A DNA stretch of 64,000 bases, from contig CAJNDS010002253.1 in assembly GCA_905221605.1 (NCBI GenBank), positions 23,501-87,500 on the forward strand, read 5' to 3'. Shown piece by piece: positions 9,451 to 20,275 of the stretch. The DNA is from Symbiodinium natans. Taxonomy: Eukaryota > Sar > Dinophyceae > Suessiales > Symbiodiniaceae. Both the position numbers and the translations under genes were made by a program. Positions within the stretch are counted from its first letter, which is position 1. Every line of letters starts with the position of its first letter. The notes under the pieces are model-generated. The model did not search any database, had not been told where the DNA came from, and saw nothing but the letters and a program-made list of their open reading frames with translations.

Positions 9451-10474
9451 GGGTTTAGGGAAACCCTCAACCGGGTTTAGGGTCTAGGGTTTCGGGTTTA
9501 CTCGAGCCTTACTCGGGGTTTAAGGGTTTAGGGCTTCGGGTTTTGGGTTTGCGGGCTTAGCCCCCAAGCCAGAACCCTACATAGACCCTAGCAGCTGATA
9601 CAACTTACTAGAGATCCTGCTCTCAACCCTGATTCCCTCCAGGTACAACAATAAGGGACCCCTAATGTAGTCCCCAAGTAGTAGTCCCCAAGTAGTAATA
9701 AGTCATAAGGAACCCAATAAGGGGTTTAAGGTTTAGGGTTTAGGGTACCACCGATTTCGGAAACCTCCATGTCTCAAGGGCGTCTAGAGGTCAGGAAGCA
9801 GGACTTAGCCTCGATGGTTCCTTTTCATTGTTTAGGGGGGATAGAAAATATTTGAAGGTTTAGGGTTTAGGGTTTAGGGTTTAGGGTTTAGGGTTTAGGG
9901 TTTAGGGTTTAGGGTTTAGGGTTTAGGGTTTAGGGTTTAGGGTTTAGGGTTTAATTAGGTTTTAGGGTTAGATATTTGAAGGTGTAGGCTTCCTTTTTGG
10001 GAGTGCTAATATGAGCCTCTTGCGCGTGAAGCAATTTTGAGCCTAAACTCCCCCCCCCCCTCCCCGTCCCCCGACAATCATGCCCCTAAACCCGAAGCCT
10101 AACCCCTAACCCTAAACTCGAAAGCCTAAAGCCTGAGGCCTTAAGCCTTAAGCCTTAAGCCTAAACCTTAAACCCAGAATGAGAAAAACCCTGCAAAGGG
10201 CGCCTAGTTGGCTGGTCATTGCCTCAGGTGCTCTCAAGCTCTACGCATTCGACATAGAACGTGAAACCCTTCAACCCTAAAAGAACAGTCATAAGAAACC
10301 CTAGATTCAGGGCGCACGATAGGGGTCGGAATAGTTACTAACATTTTCCCTTATAAGGTCTATAACCACCTCCCCAAAAACCCTATTCAAAGTACTGAAG
10401 GCCCTTGTATTAGCCCTGACAGGGCAAAATCTGAAGGTTGTCCCTAAACCCTAAACCCCAAACCCTGAACCCCT
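9451..10474. other. No gene seen; includes TTTAGGG array 9857-9956
   Basis: Degenerate telomere-like sequence, a 14-unit TTTAGGG array, a C-run near 10050 and CCTAAGCC-type repeats near 10110-10180. Confidence 0.6.
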
Positions 10475-10712
10475 GGCTTCACGCAGTGGGTGCTTCTGAA
10501 AGGTCTGTTTAAGGATGCTCTGGTGCATAAGGTTTCTGTCATCGGGGGCGATGCCAATGCAGCGTGGAACCGTAGCTACTTGGTGCGGACTTTGGAGGCC
10601 GCAATCGCAGAGTCTTCCCAAAAAATCAACTTTCAGATCATTCCTCCGACAAAAATCGGGGACGGGATGGCCAGACCATACGACCACGAGATCCTTGGCC
10701 ACTGCGCAGGAA
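10475..10712 (+). CDS. Candidate exon of an unidentified enzyme-like protein
   Basis: After an array the + frame reads GFTQWVLLKGLFKDALVH, KVSVIGGDANAAWNRSYL, VRTLEAAIAESSQ and ends near GDGMARPYDHEI. The hydrophobic beta strand followed by GGDAN, then a helix, looks like an ordered alpha/beta domain. This is one of the longest convincing exons on the left side. I cannot place it in a family. Acceptor and donor are not fixed. Confidence 0.4.
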
Positions 10713-10744
10713 GACATCCTCAACCCCGAGCCCTTAGAGTAGCT

Positions 10745-11799
10745 AGACAACCCTAAATCCGAACTTTAGACCCCTAAACTCTGAGCCATCTGAGCCCCAA
10801 TCCTGAAGCCCTCTAAGCCCCTGAATTCTAAACCCTTAAACCCTTGAGCCCTGAGACCCTAAGCCCCAAACCCCAAACCCCCACACCCCAACTCCCTAAA
10901 CCCTGAAATCAAGCCAGGCCGTTCAGCAGCGGACCGCAAAGCTAGTGTCAAGGCCAGGTGCATGGATAGTTAGGGTGTAGGGTTTGGGATTTGGGGTTTA
11001 GAGTTTAGGGCTAAGGGTTTAGGGGTATAGTTTTTAGGGTTTTAACGGGTGTATAGGGCTTACAGGGTTTACAGCGTTTATAGAGTTTACAGGGTTTATA
11101 GGGTTTATAGGGTATAGGGTTTAGGGTTTATAGGGTTTGCCCATGTACCGCCAAGTGATATGAATCTCCAACTAAACCCTAAACACTACTACAACTACCC
11201 CGTGAGCTTCCAAGTAAACCTTACAAATCCTACATATGCCTTCACCCCCTAAACCCTAAACCCTATAAGGCCTAATCCTTCTGGCACCCTAAAAAAAGAG
11301 CACGCTATAGTCTAAATGTGATAGAGGCCCTGTAACTTTTTCTACCACACGGCGTACGGGAAAGGATTTCGGTCTAATTTTGGAGCTCGACCCGTTCTAC
11401 GTGTGCCGACCCAAACTGAGCGCTCTTTGTGACAGGACAGCGGTCAAGGGCTTAAGATAGTCAAATGTTTAAGAGTCTATGGCCGTCGGCCTTCAGGGTG
11501 TGTGTTATGCCATTAGCTAGTGCTCTATTGTTCCAGACTTTCGGGGGTTGTCCAGGCTTCAGGACCTTGTCCCCTGAGCCCCCGAACCCCAAAGCCTTGG
11601 AACACTAAACGAATTGGCCCTTATGCTAAGCCTCCCAAAAACTCAAGATCGCCGCAACCCTGCCAACCCTCCTCCCGGCAACAAAGCAAGAAGCTCAAAA
11701 ACAAGCCGTAAACCCTAATACCCGGAGCCCCAAACCCAAAACCCACAGCAACACAAAATCCGAAATCCCCCAATGCTAGAACCCAAATCCGAAACTCAG
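10745..11799. other. No gene seen
   Basis: CCCTAAA-like sequence at 10745-10905, (GGTTTATA)-like tracts near 11040-11130, then unique sequence. Open frames around 11520-11711 show no recognisable features. Confidence 0.4.
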
Positions 11800-11880
11800 T
11801 TCGGAAGGCTTGACCGGGACCTCCCCGCAAGCTCCGACGTGGTGCTTTCCCCAGACCTCTGGGAGAGTCTACTGGGCACC
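11800..11880 (+). CDS. Candidate exon
   Basis: After ACTCAG the frame reads FGRLDRDLPASSDVVLSP then DLWESLLGTPL. It is acidic and helical in texture. No family is recognised. Confidence 0.35.
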
Positions 11881-12448
11881 CCCCTAAACCCCCTAAGTTC
11901 CCTAAAGCAGGGTAAGCAGGGTACCTACTATACCCCCCAAATGCTATAATCCTTATAATAGGACCCCCCAACAGCGTTCCCCTATTTTCGGAAACCTCCC
12001 ACACATTGTAGATTCCTCCCCCCCCCCCCCCCTCTCTGCCCTTTGTGAGGGTGTACGGTTCAGGATTCGCCCCATGATGCTCCGAATAGGGCTAACAGGG
12101 TTTAGGGAGGATCGGGGAAACTAGACTCTCACTTGCTGTAAACCCAGTAGTACTACTGGTGACTCTAACTTGGGGCTTCTACTTCCTGTAAACCCTAAGC
12201 CCTCAACCCAAAACCCTAAGCAGTCACTGGAGAGAAGCTCTGAGCTTTCCACGGCATTTTTTGTGGGATTGGCGGGAGGGGGGGGGAGGAGAGTTGGGTT
12301 GGGGGTTAGGGCTGTTCATGGTTTTCGGTTGGGCGTTTAGGGCTGTTCAGCGCTTAGGGCTTTAGGGGTCTAGGCGTTCAGGGTCTGGGGGAAGGTCCGA
12401 CTGGGAGGCTTCCAATGAGGTGGCCACCCATTGCAAACCCCAAGCCTT

Positions 12449-12560
12449 CCTTAGGGACCAAATGAACCATAAGAGGGCTTATGGCTCCTGTCCCTTAGTA
12501 AGGGTTTTTTAGTAGTATAGGGTATATGACCCCGATTTTTGGGTTCTCTTTGGTTCCCGA
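12449..12560. repeat. Dispersed palindromic element, GGGACCAAATGA family
   Basis: It starts GGGACCAAATGAACCATAAG and contains the hairpin ACCATAAGAGGGCTTATGG. It ends near TTTGGTTCCC. The left arm matches the reverse complement of 43763-43796 at about 26 of 34 positions. Confidence 0.6.
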
Positions 12561-12651
12561 GATTGCACCCGATGAGGCCTCAAACCCTAGACTCTCTCGA
12601 CCTTGAACCCATGATGAGTGTGACGACCGTCTCAAGCCTCACACCAACAAA

Positions 12652-12764
12652 CCCTTAAACCCTGACACCCTTAAACCCTTAAACCCTTAAACCCTTACAC
12701 CCTTACACCCTTACACCCTTACACCCTTACACCCTTACACCCTTACACCCTTACACCCTAATCC
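12652..12764. repeat. (CCCTTACA)n tandem array
   Basis: At least ten 8-base units ACCCTTAC follow CCCTTAAA units. The unit is an octamer derivative of the telomere heptamer. Confidence 0.9.
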
Positions 12765-13017
12765 CTGAAACCTAAACCCTTAAACCCTAAACCTTAAACC
12801 CTTAAACCCCTAGCGACATAAGCCTTGAACAGCACTGAGGTCTTGGGAAATTTCAACCGTCCTCTAGAACCCTGTATATGCCTTATGCCCTGAAACCGAG
12901 ACCCTCAACCGTCACCCCTTGGGCCTAAACCCTAGAAGCCTGTAAGCCCCTATAAGTGGTTTGGGGTTATTGACTAAGGCCATCCCGCCCCCCGCCCCAC
13001 AATTCTAAACCCTGCGC

Positions 13018-13203
13018 CCTAAACCCTAAACCCTAAACCCTAAACCCTAAACCCTAAACCCTAAACCCTAAACCCTAAACCCTAAACCCTAAACCCTAAA
13101 CCTAACCCTAAACCCTAAACCCTAAACCCTAAACCCTAAACCCTAAACCCTAAACCCTAAACCCTAAACCCTAAACCCTAAACCCTAAACCCTAAACCCT
13201 AAC
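13018..13203. repeat. Long CCCTAAA array
   Basis: About 26 units are nearly perfect, with one CCTAACCCTAAA interruption near 13100. Confidence 0.95.
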
Positions 13204-13242
13204 CCTCCCCCCACGAAGCATCAAAGTCCCTTGCTCCTTAAG

Positions 13243-13323
13243 GTGCTGGTCTCTCATGGGGATGCTTTGCAACTTCTCCAGACGGCCTTTCAGGCCACCC
13301 CAGCCCTCCTCAGGGCGCGTTAG
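13243..13323 (+). CDS. Candidate exon
   Basis: After CTTAAG the frame reads VLVSHGDALQLLQTAFQA then TPALLRAR and TAG. The complement is also open (MEALTRPEEGWGG...), so the strand is uncertain. Confidence 0.3.
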   Translation: MLVSHGDALQLLQTAFQATPALLRAR

Positions 13324-13765
13324 GGCCTCCATGATCGTCTAGAACACTCGGTTTAGGGTTTAGTGCTTAGGGTTTAGTGTTTAGGGTTTAGGGTTTAGGG
13401 TTTAGGGTTTAGGGTGGCCTAAACCCTCAACCTTTAGGGTTTAGGGTCGAAGGGAGTGCTTGCAAACATTGGCTTCTAGACGGCGGAGAGAAACTCACAT
13501 GCAAATATGCCAAACGGTACCCTTTGGCCTGTCTGAAGAGATAGGGGAAGAAGGCCGCCTAAGCCCTAAACCCTAAATCCAATACCCCCATACCCTATAA
13601 TCAATATAGCCCGAACTCCTATAAAGCCTATGCGCCCTATAAACCTTAGAAATCCAGAAACCCAGATTAGAAAGCCTCAACCCCAGAAACCCTGCAAGCC
13701 CTTTCAGCCCTAGAAACCCTGAACCCTACAGTCCGTAAGCCCTTCTTATATCCGATCCCTCGTTA

Positions 13766-13876
13766 GCTTGGGACAAGCCGCAGCCCTGCCAAACGCCCAA
13801 GTGCCAGGGGATCTCCGCTTCGTCCCATCGCTCCCTGTCGCATTTGGACCGCGCCGAGTTGCGTGCATTGAACTGA
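13766..13876 (+). CDS. Candidate exon beside a MITE
   Basis: The frame reads AWDKPQPCQTPKCQGIS then SSHRSLSHLDRAELRALN and stops. A GGTCCATG-family element starts five bases downstream, as would fit an exon followed by an introner. Confidence 0.3.
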   Translation, partial: AWDKPQPCQTPKCQGISASSHRSLSHLDRAELRALN

Positions 13877-13880
13877 GCCA

Positions 13881-13991
13881 CCCTAAGGGTCCATGCACCT
13901 TGTTATCAGATACTTGGGCCCCAAAGTCCCTATGTAGGAAGTACTTGAAGGCCCAAGTATATCCCTATTTAGGTACATGGAGCACGTTGGG
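13881..13991. repeat. MITE-like palindrome, GGTCCATG family, copy 3
   Basis: The ends are CCTAAGGGTCCATGCACC and AGGTACATGGAGCACG. The core TACTTGGGCCCCAAAGTCCC is shared with copies 2 and 5. Confidence 0.65.
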
Positions 13992-14339
13992 TCTGGGGTG
14001 TATTTGGGGGTTTCCGAAATAATAGGGGTACTATTGTGTCTTCTCTACAAGGGGATCCTACTATTTGGGGATCTACATTGGGAGTCCCACAACTTCGTGA
14101 ACCCCCCATTGAGGGCTTAGAAGGTGTACTAGGGTCTAAAATGTTTGTAGGGCCTGTTCGGATTTGCTTTGGGGTTTGTTTAGGGTCTATAAGGGGTTTA
14201 GGGTTTAGGGGTTAGGGTTTAGGGTTTAGGGTTATAGCAGGGCTTAGCTCTGCGGGTAAACATTCAACCGAAGGAAGGGTTTCGATTTTTTGGATGAGGG
14301 GCTCCGTCCCCATGAAGGACTGTTAGTATAAGGGGAATG

Positions 14340-14426
14340 GGGTTTAGGGTTTAGGGTTTAGGGTTTAGGGTTTAGGGTTTAGGGTTTAGGGTTTAGGGTT
14401 TAGGGTTTAGGGTTTAGGGTTTAGGG
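14340..14426. repeat. Interstitial TTTAGGG array
   Basis: About 12 perfect units. Confidence 0.95.
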
Positions 14427-14700
14427 CCCTATAAACCCTCAAAACAAGAACCTGCAAGAAAGTAGGTTCTGGATTCTTCAGGTAGGGTAATTAGGAGGCC
14501 TGTTAGCTCATTAGACTGCGTGGAGACCCCGCGTGCGGAGAAATGTTTCTGAACCCAGTCTGCAGGGTCTAAGGTTTAGAGTTTAGGGTTTCAGGGTTAC
14601 GGGTTTAGGGTTGGGGGTTTAGGGTTTAGGGTTTAGGGTGTTTAGGGTTCAGGGTTTAGGGTTTAGGGTTTAGGGTCATCGTTTTAGGCCAGGATTGCAG

Positions 14701-14797
14701 GAGCATTGACGCTTTGGACCTGCAAGCAAGAGACCCTCAGCATTTTCAACTGCAAGGCCAACCCGGCACACTTCAGCCTTACAAGCCTCAGACCCTC
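14701..14797 (+). CDS. Candidate exon
   Basis: After ATTGCAG the frame reads ALTLWTCKQETLSIFNC then KANPAHFSLTSLRP. It ends where the TAATCCCC-family palindrome begins. No family is recognised. Confidence 0.35.
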
Positions 14798-14803
14798 TAA
14801 ACC

Positions 14804-14921
14804 CTTCCCCCTAATATTAAACCCCCCCCCCCCCCCTTATAGTTCTATTACAGTATTAGGGGGGGGGTATTTAATGTTAGGGGGTAGGGGGGGGGGGTTT
14901 AATATTAAGGGGAGGGGATTA
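14804..14921. repeat. MITE-like palindrome, TAATCCCC family, copy 2
   Basis: The left arm CTTCCCCCTAATATTAAACC pairs with the right arm TTTAATATTAAGGGGAGGGG. It shares its layout with 7913-8051. Confidence 0.7.
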
Positions 14922-15208
14922 AACCCTAAAACCTATACACCCTAAACCGTGAACCTTATACCCTATACCCTATAAACACTAAACCCAGTCAACCCTACAA
15001 ACCCTAAACTTAGAGCGTAAGTTATCGCGCAGTTTAGGGCCCGTATCGTACCAATATATAACTATGGGGGGGGGGGGGCCCTTGCAGGCAGTCTCTAAGG
15101 GCGTTTGGGGCTCAGAACAGCCCTAAACCCTAACCCTAAACCCTAAACCCTCAAACCCTAAACCCTTAACCCTTAACCCTTGACCCTCAAACCCTAAACC
15201 CTGAACAG

Positions 15209-15301
15209 ATTCGCCCTCTCACGGACGCTTGCAGCTCGCGGCTCGAAAACTGGGAGTTCTTGTGTCGGGCTTTGCGCGCGTTGCATTTGGAGTTCTGGCG
15301 G
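15209..15301 (+). CDS. Candidate exon
   Basis: After GAACAG the frame reads IRPLTDACSSRLENWEFL then CRALRALHLEFWR, a helical leucine-rich segment. It could belong with 15402 on the same strand. Confidence 0.35.
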
Positions 15302-15401
15302 GTTAGAGCCAAGGTTTTATGTGGTTTAGGGTTTAGGGCTAGGGTTTAGGGTTTGGGTTTTGGAGTGTGCTGTTTGTTGGAGGCGTGTGTATTTAGCCCA
15401 A

Positions 15402-15522
15402 GCGGAAGCCATGGCTGCTCTGGAGAAGGACATGGCCGTGCCGGATGAGTCGGGCACGGCGCCTGCAGTGTCTCCGGCCGCCATCAAAGTCGAGGAGGGG
15501 CCACCTGTGCCCAGAGCCCTAT
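15402..15522 (+). CDS. Candidate exon with ATG
   Basis: The frame runs AEAMAALEKDMAVPDESG then TAPAVSPAAIKVEEGPP. An ATG at 15411 could be a start or be internal. It has an acidic disordered composition. Confidence 0.35.
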
Positions 15523-15603
15523 TACTTGGGTTTGGGCGGGTTTAGGGTTTAGTTTAGGGTTAAGGGTTTAGGGTTCAGGGTTCAGGGTTCAGGGTTTAGT
15601 CTC

Positions 15604-15685
15604 CCCCCTAGACGAACAGTTCTTAATAGGGATTAGAATAGGAGGTACTATAATGCCTTTTACGGATCTGTTAGTATAAGGGGGA
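15604..15685. repeat. Small palindromic element
   Basis: The left arm CCCCCCTAGACGAACAG is roughly inverted against the right arm CTGTTAGTATAAGGGGG. It is related in sequence to the element at 53383. Confidence 0.45.
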
Positions 15686-16287
15686 AAACCCCAACCTATT
15701 ACCCTAAACCTTATCACCCTAAACCCTGTAACCCTAAATCCTGTGACCCAAGGCCCTGCAACCCTAAGCCCTCTACATTAGCCCTAAATCCTATCCCCAA
15801 AAACCTAAACCAGAAATCCTAAACCCTACAGTACCCTAAGTCCGAAACCCCAACCCCTAAACCCTACACCCTAAACCCTAAACCGCCTAAACCCTGAACT
15901 CTGAACCCTAAACCCTAAACCCTATGCAACTCCAAAAAGCCTTCATTCAAAGGCTGGTACCTTTGTGTCTTTGGATTGGGCACTCCCCCCCTCCCCCCCC
16001 CAAGAAAAAAATCAAAGGCTGGCACCCTTGTGTCTTTGGATTGGGCACTCCTCCCCCCCCCCCCCCCCGCGGGCAAAAAATGAAAATCAAGAAAAAAACG
16101 CACCCTGAACCATCAACTTAACCCCATTTTTCTTCTGCTTGGGGTTTAGGGTTTAGGATCTAGGATTTAGGGTTTATAAAGGGTTTAGTGTACTCTAGTG
16201 CTGGCCGAGGTTAGGCACGGTAATGGGGGTAGGTTCCCTAGACCCTAAACCCTAAACCCATGCTTCACCTTTTCTTCCCTGGTTCTG
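15686..16287. other. No gene seen; duplicated C-rich block
   Basis: CCCTAAA-like sequence, then two adjacent copies of AAAGGCTGGYACCYTTGTGT plus TTGGATTGGGCACTC followed by C-runs (15950-16075). Confidence 0.6.
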
Positions 16288-16375
16288 AGTAGGGGAATGA
16301 GGGAGTTAGGGCCCTGTATATACCCTTTAATGGATTATGTAGGGTACCTCATTCCCTCATTCCCTACTAAGATTC
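16288..16375. repeat. MITE-like palindrome AGTAGGGGAATGAGGGA
   Basis: The left arm AGTAGGGGAATGAGGGA is mirrored by TCCCTCATTCCCTACT with an intervening segment of about 50 bases. Confidence 0.65.
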
Positions 16376-16455
16376 AGGGAGTTTTGCCAATGTCCATTTT
16401 GAGAGAAACCTGCGGACCGAATTGAACAGCTTAGGGTTTAGGGTTTGGCTTAAGA

Positions 16456-16572
16456 GGCGCCAACAAAACCTTCCGGCCTCTAGCCATTCCGGTGTATGTG
16501 CTCAGGGAGCGGAAGCGCTATTTAGGCCACGCTGTGTATCCCGGATGTAGTAGATACTGGGGCCTGCGGCAC
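16456..16572 (+). CDS. Candidate exon
   Basis: The frame reads GANKTFRPLAIPVYVLRER then KRYLGHAVYPG and closes at TAA. No family is recognised. Confidence 0.3.
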
Positions 16573-17253
16573 TAAAGCTACATTATGAGGAAGATGAACT
16601 GTTCGGGTATTGTCTTGCATCAAGACCGAATCCTACTTGCACCGTTACCAAATTTCACTCTGTATTAAGATCCATACCACTATACCACGCAGACACACAC
16701 ACACACACACCCTATCGCTAGCAACATGACTAGTACGACTAGTCATGGCACCAGTATACCGGATGCCCCGGTTTTGATGCTCATGTGGAAACACGAACAT
16801 CCGCTATCAACACCCAAAAAACCGGCCGTGCCTCAAAAATCGAATCTAAACCCCTCAGCCCTAAACCCTACATAAATCTCCAGACCGAAATGAAATCTGA
16901 AGAGCCTGGCCCCTCCCAGATGCAGGGTGACCTATAAACACCCCCCCCCCCCCCCCCAGGCACCAGGTTTAGAGTTTAGGGTTTAGGGTTTAGGGTTTAG
17001 GGTTTAGGGTTTAGAGTTTTGGGTTTCCCTCCGGCCCGTCACAAACAACGAAGGCAAGAACTCCGATTCAAGGTCCAGGTAGGGTAGCAGCCGCTGGTGT
17101 GAACCCTAAGCCCTAAACCCTAAACAGCCTAAACCCTAAACCCTAAACCCTAAACCCTAAACCCTAAACCCTAAACCCTAAACCCTAAACCCTAAACCCT
17201 AAGCCCTAAGCCCTAAGCCCTAAGCCCTAAGCCCTAGACCAGTCTGTTTCCAG
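16573..17253. other. No gene seen; CCCTAAA array 17128-17226
   Basis: Unique sequence with a short (AC)n tract (16692-16711), a C-run near 16943, a TTTAGGG block at 16975-17018 and a CCCTAAA/CCCTAAG array. Confidence 0.6.
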
Positions 17254-17310
17254 GAGCCTCCCAAAGCCCCCGACTACGAGACGATGGCCGCTGGCCCTCA
17301 CAGAGGATAG
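17254..17310 (+). CDS. Candidate terminal exon
   Basis: TTTCCAG precedes EPPKAPDYETMAAGPHRG and TAG. The peptide is short and the acceptor is good. No family is recognised. Confidence 0.3.
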   Translation, partial: EPPKAPDYETMAAGPHRG

Positions 17311-17409
17311 GTAGTCAAGAGTGTTTTGGGAAGCTTGGTTTTTCAGAGGGTGTATGTGTGTGTAACGTATGTATTTTATGAGATATTGTGTGCGTACGCT
17401 CATGTATGT

Positions 17410-17515
17410 ATGTATGTTCCCATAAGCATGTATATATATATATATAGATATATCTGTATATATATATATATGTACATATATATATATATATATGTATATG
17501 TGTGTGTGTGTGCTA
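17410..17515. repeat. (TA)n and (TG)n microsatellite
   Basis: TA-rich dinucleotide tracts ending in TGTGTGTGTGTGTG. Confidence 0.9.
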
Positions 17516-17599
17516 TATACTTATATGGATACACATACGATGCGTAGGTGTATGGAGGTAGGGGTTCGCAGAGCAGCCTTAAGGGCCCTAAGGTTTCCC

Positions 17600-17707
17600 C
17601 GAAGGACCCATGTATCTATTTAGTATATACTTGGCCCCTTTAAGGCTACGATATAGGGACCCCTTTAAGGCCCAAGTATATACTATACAGGTACATGGAT
17701 TCTTAGG
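17600..17707. repeat. MITE-like palindrome, GGTCCATG family, copy 4
   Basis: The left arm GAAGGACCCATGTATC and right arm GGTACATGGATTCTTAGG flank a core with ATACTTGGCCCCTTTAAGG. Confidence 0.6.
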
Positions 17708-17744
17708 ATTTAGGGTTTAAGATTTCGGCCTAAGGCCTCACTCC

Positions 17745-18350
17745 TGTAAGGTGTTGCGCTTATTGCATTCATGTGTGCTAGAATACTATAACTACTGAGC
17801 GAATACAATCAGTGAATGGGGGTACGAAGTCTATTTAATAATTAATTCGTGCCTCAATTTTACTTTCATTACAAATTATTATTCCATTATCAAATTCATG
17901 CGTGTGTGCACTTCGTACGCTTTGAATAAGTGCATTAACTGTGCTCGTTTACACCATTATGAATAAGGTCTAGGATTCTAATATTTAATTGGTCTTTGTA
18001 CTCTCTTTTCTCTTCTCAAGGAACTAGACCAAAGATTATTAACTTAAAGAACACAATGTAATGCATTAGAAGTGCATCTATAAACTCAATATTAAAAGAC
18101 GCACATGTGAACGAATCTTCTGTATGCGCACGCCTGAATAATAATCTCTGGTTTCACCTTTTAATAGGATTAATGGGGCACACGTACGAAGACAGGAAAT
18201 TAGCCCCCATGCTCTCACTTATTTCATGCGTGTTCACGCTTATTCTAGTAATGTAGCACCAAAACTCCTTTCAAAAGACTTTTTGCCATTTCGTTCAATC
18301 GTTTCCTTAGCATTGCGAGGTTGTCATCTGGACGTCCGATTCCTTGCACG
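17745..18350. other. AT-rich island without telomere-like repeats
   Basis: About 600 bases are clearly richer in A and T than their surroundings and contain no TTTAGGG. The motif GTACGAAG or its complement recurs at 17823, 17914 and 18187, and TTCATGCGTG at 17897 and 18226. No open frame of note. It could be a non-autonomous element or a foreign insertion. Confidence 0.5.
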
Positions 18351-18512
18351 GTCTTTTGTCTTCGGGATTAGGGTTTAGCGTTCAGGGTTTAGAGTTTAGG
18401 GCATCATGGCTGTTCAGCAAAAAGAGGTGTTTTTGGGCTTAGGGTTGAGAACTACAAAGTGAACCCCAAAAGGGTTCAGGGTTTGGGGTTTCCCCGAAAC
18501 CCTAAACCCTTC

Positions 18513-18617
18513 ATGAAGCCACGAAGCCTCATCGCCCAGAATCAAGACGTGGCCGACTGGGTGTCCGAGATGGGTGTGATGTATGAAGGCCAGTGGGCTC
18601 CGACCAAGGGCTTATAA
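18513..18617 (+). CDS. Candidate exon, 3' edge duplicated
   Basis: The frame reads MKPRSLIAQNQDVADWVS then EMGVMYEGQWAPTKGL and TAA. The last 23 bases recur with one mismatch at 18706-18728, beyond a telomere-like segment. The first 60 bases look truly coding. The stop may lie in an intron. Confidence 0.4.
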   Translation: MKPRSLIAQNQDVADWVSEMGVMYEGQWAPTKGL

Positions 18618-19240
18618 CATGAGCTTTAGGATTCAGGGTTTAAGGGTTGAAATTTAGGGATTTAGGGCTTAGGGTTCATGGCTTTCTCAGGTTCAGAAGG
18701 TAAGAGGGCTCCGAGCAAGGGCTTATAAGGTTTAGGAACCGCGGGTTTAAGAGTTGGAGCGTAGGGCGTAGATCTAAATTTAGGGTCACATCTTAGGGGT
18801 CCGAATGCAAGTCGGGGCGACGACCAAGCATCTGCTCAGTGCTATCCTCGTGGTTGAGGTCTGGGGTGCGGGATCCAGGCGTGTAGGATAAACCCTGGAC
18901 TCTGAACCTCTAATAGCCTGATTCCTCAACCCTAAACCCTAAACCCTAAACCCTCAACCCTACACCCTCAACCCTAAACCATCGACCCTCGTAACCCGAA
19001 ACCCGAAGCCATGCCTAAGACTCTTCGACCCTGAAAGGCTCCTTCTGGGTTTTGGAGTACTCTACTTAAGTACTTTCTTTGGTGGTTCCTACTATGGCTA
19101 CTTATACCCCCAAAAGTATATACTGTGTTTCTAGGGTCTCCTCCATTCTGGGTTCCCATTATAGCTACTTATACCCCAAATCGATGTACCTTTTTTCCAC
19201 GTACGTGTAAAAAAACTAATTCTCAGTATGGGTCTACTCA

Positions 19241-19343
19241 AACCCTAAACCCTAAACCCTAAACCCTAAACCCTAAACCCTAAACCCTAAACCCTAAACC
19301 CTAAACCCTAAACCCTAAACCCTAAACCCTAAACCCTAAACCG
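19241..19343. repeat. CCCTAAA array
   Basis: About 14 perfect units. Confidence 0.95.
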
Positions 19344-19925
19344 TGTTTTTGAGGTTTCGGGGGCTGGAGGTGCTGCGGGCGTGGGCCTCCCACTGCGAGA
19401 GGTTTAGGGCTGAAGCCTTGCAAGGAGGTCCCCCTCCTAGTTATAAGTAGAGTGGGTTTAGGGTTTAGGGTTTAGGGTTTAGGGTATAGAAGGACCCTAA
19501 ATCGGGTTACAAGGCTCCTAACGTAGGCTAAAAGTCCCTGAACTGCAGTTAGTATAGTAAGGGGGGGGCCCTCCTTGTGGGGCTTATGCCCCCAATCGCG
19601 TCTTTAGGGAATTTTAGGGTTTGGGCTTTGCACCTAGGATTCAGGGTTCTACCTCGATGCGCAAGTCAGACCTGTGGAAGCATAATCTTGTAATTTAATT
19701 GAGACGTCCTAAATCGGTAGAGAAGTTGAGTGCTTGTGACATGTGACTTCTGCATCTGTGTCGCTCGTGACGTCTCATTTTTGATCTGCCTAGCTTTGCG
19801 CAGTAAGTTGATGGTCTTCGCCGTTCATGTGCAACGAGTTTGGTGAACGTCTCGTGACTTCCCCGCCAAGATCTCAGCATCAGATCCGCCACCGAGCCTC
19901 CCGGTTCGCTTCGCGCTGTCCCGTG

Positions 19926-20275
19926 ATGGCCGACCAAGATCTCAGCATCGGCGACCTCCTGAGCGAAGACGCGCACTGCAGGCGGTGTGGCAAGGACATC
20001 TACAAGAGCAGCACCGGATGCATCTGCCAGGAGGAGCCCGACATTGCACCAGGCAGCGGCAGCTACGGCGAAGGCACTGCCGAGCTCATGAAGAAGAAGG
20101 GAGGCAAAGAAGCTCCCGAACCAGAAATGGATGCTGACGTGGTCTGCAAATGTGGCGCTGTCAGAGAGCGTGCTACAAAGGCACCTGAGAACCTCCTACC
20201 CTGCGACAAATGCGATGCCGACGGTGGCAACGCGGACGACATCATCAAGTGCGGCGGTGCCTCTCTTAAGAGGTA
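19926..20275 (+). CDS. Cysteine-rich protein, probable first exon
   Basis: From the ATG at 19926 the frame reads MADQDLSIGDLLSEDAHC and runs 116 codons to a stop overlapping AAGAGGTAATCG. That sequence also offers a GT donor, so the real gene probably continues. Cysteine pairs (CRRCG, CICQ, VCKCG, CDKCD) suggest zinc binding. The middle is acidic and lysine-rich and probably disordered. The frame is open upstream to 19827, but that stretch contains a second copy of CCAAGATCTCAGCATC (19864 and 19933), suggesting a local duplication rather than an older start. I do not recognise the family. It is GC-rich like other exons here. The downstream exon is not identified; 21063 is a possible partner. 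Confidence 0.5.

Noticed and set aside
13018-13203. A true chromosome end
   Set aside because: Arrays in both orientations are interspersed with coding sequence throughout, so they are interstitial.
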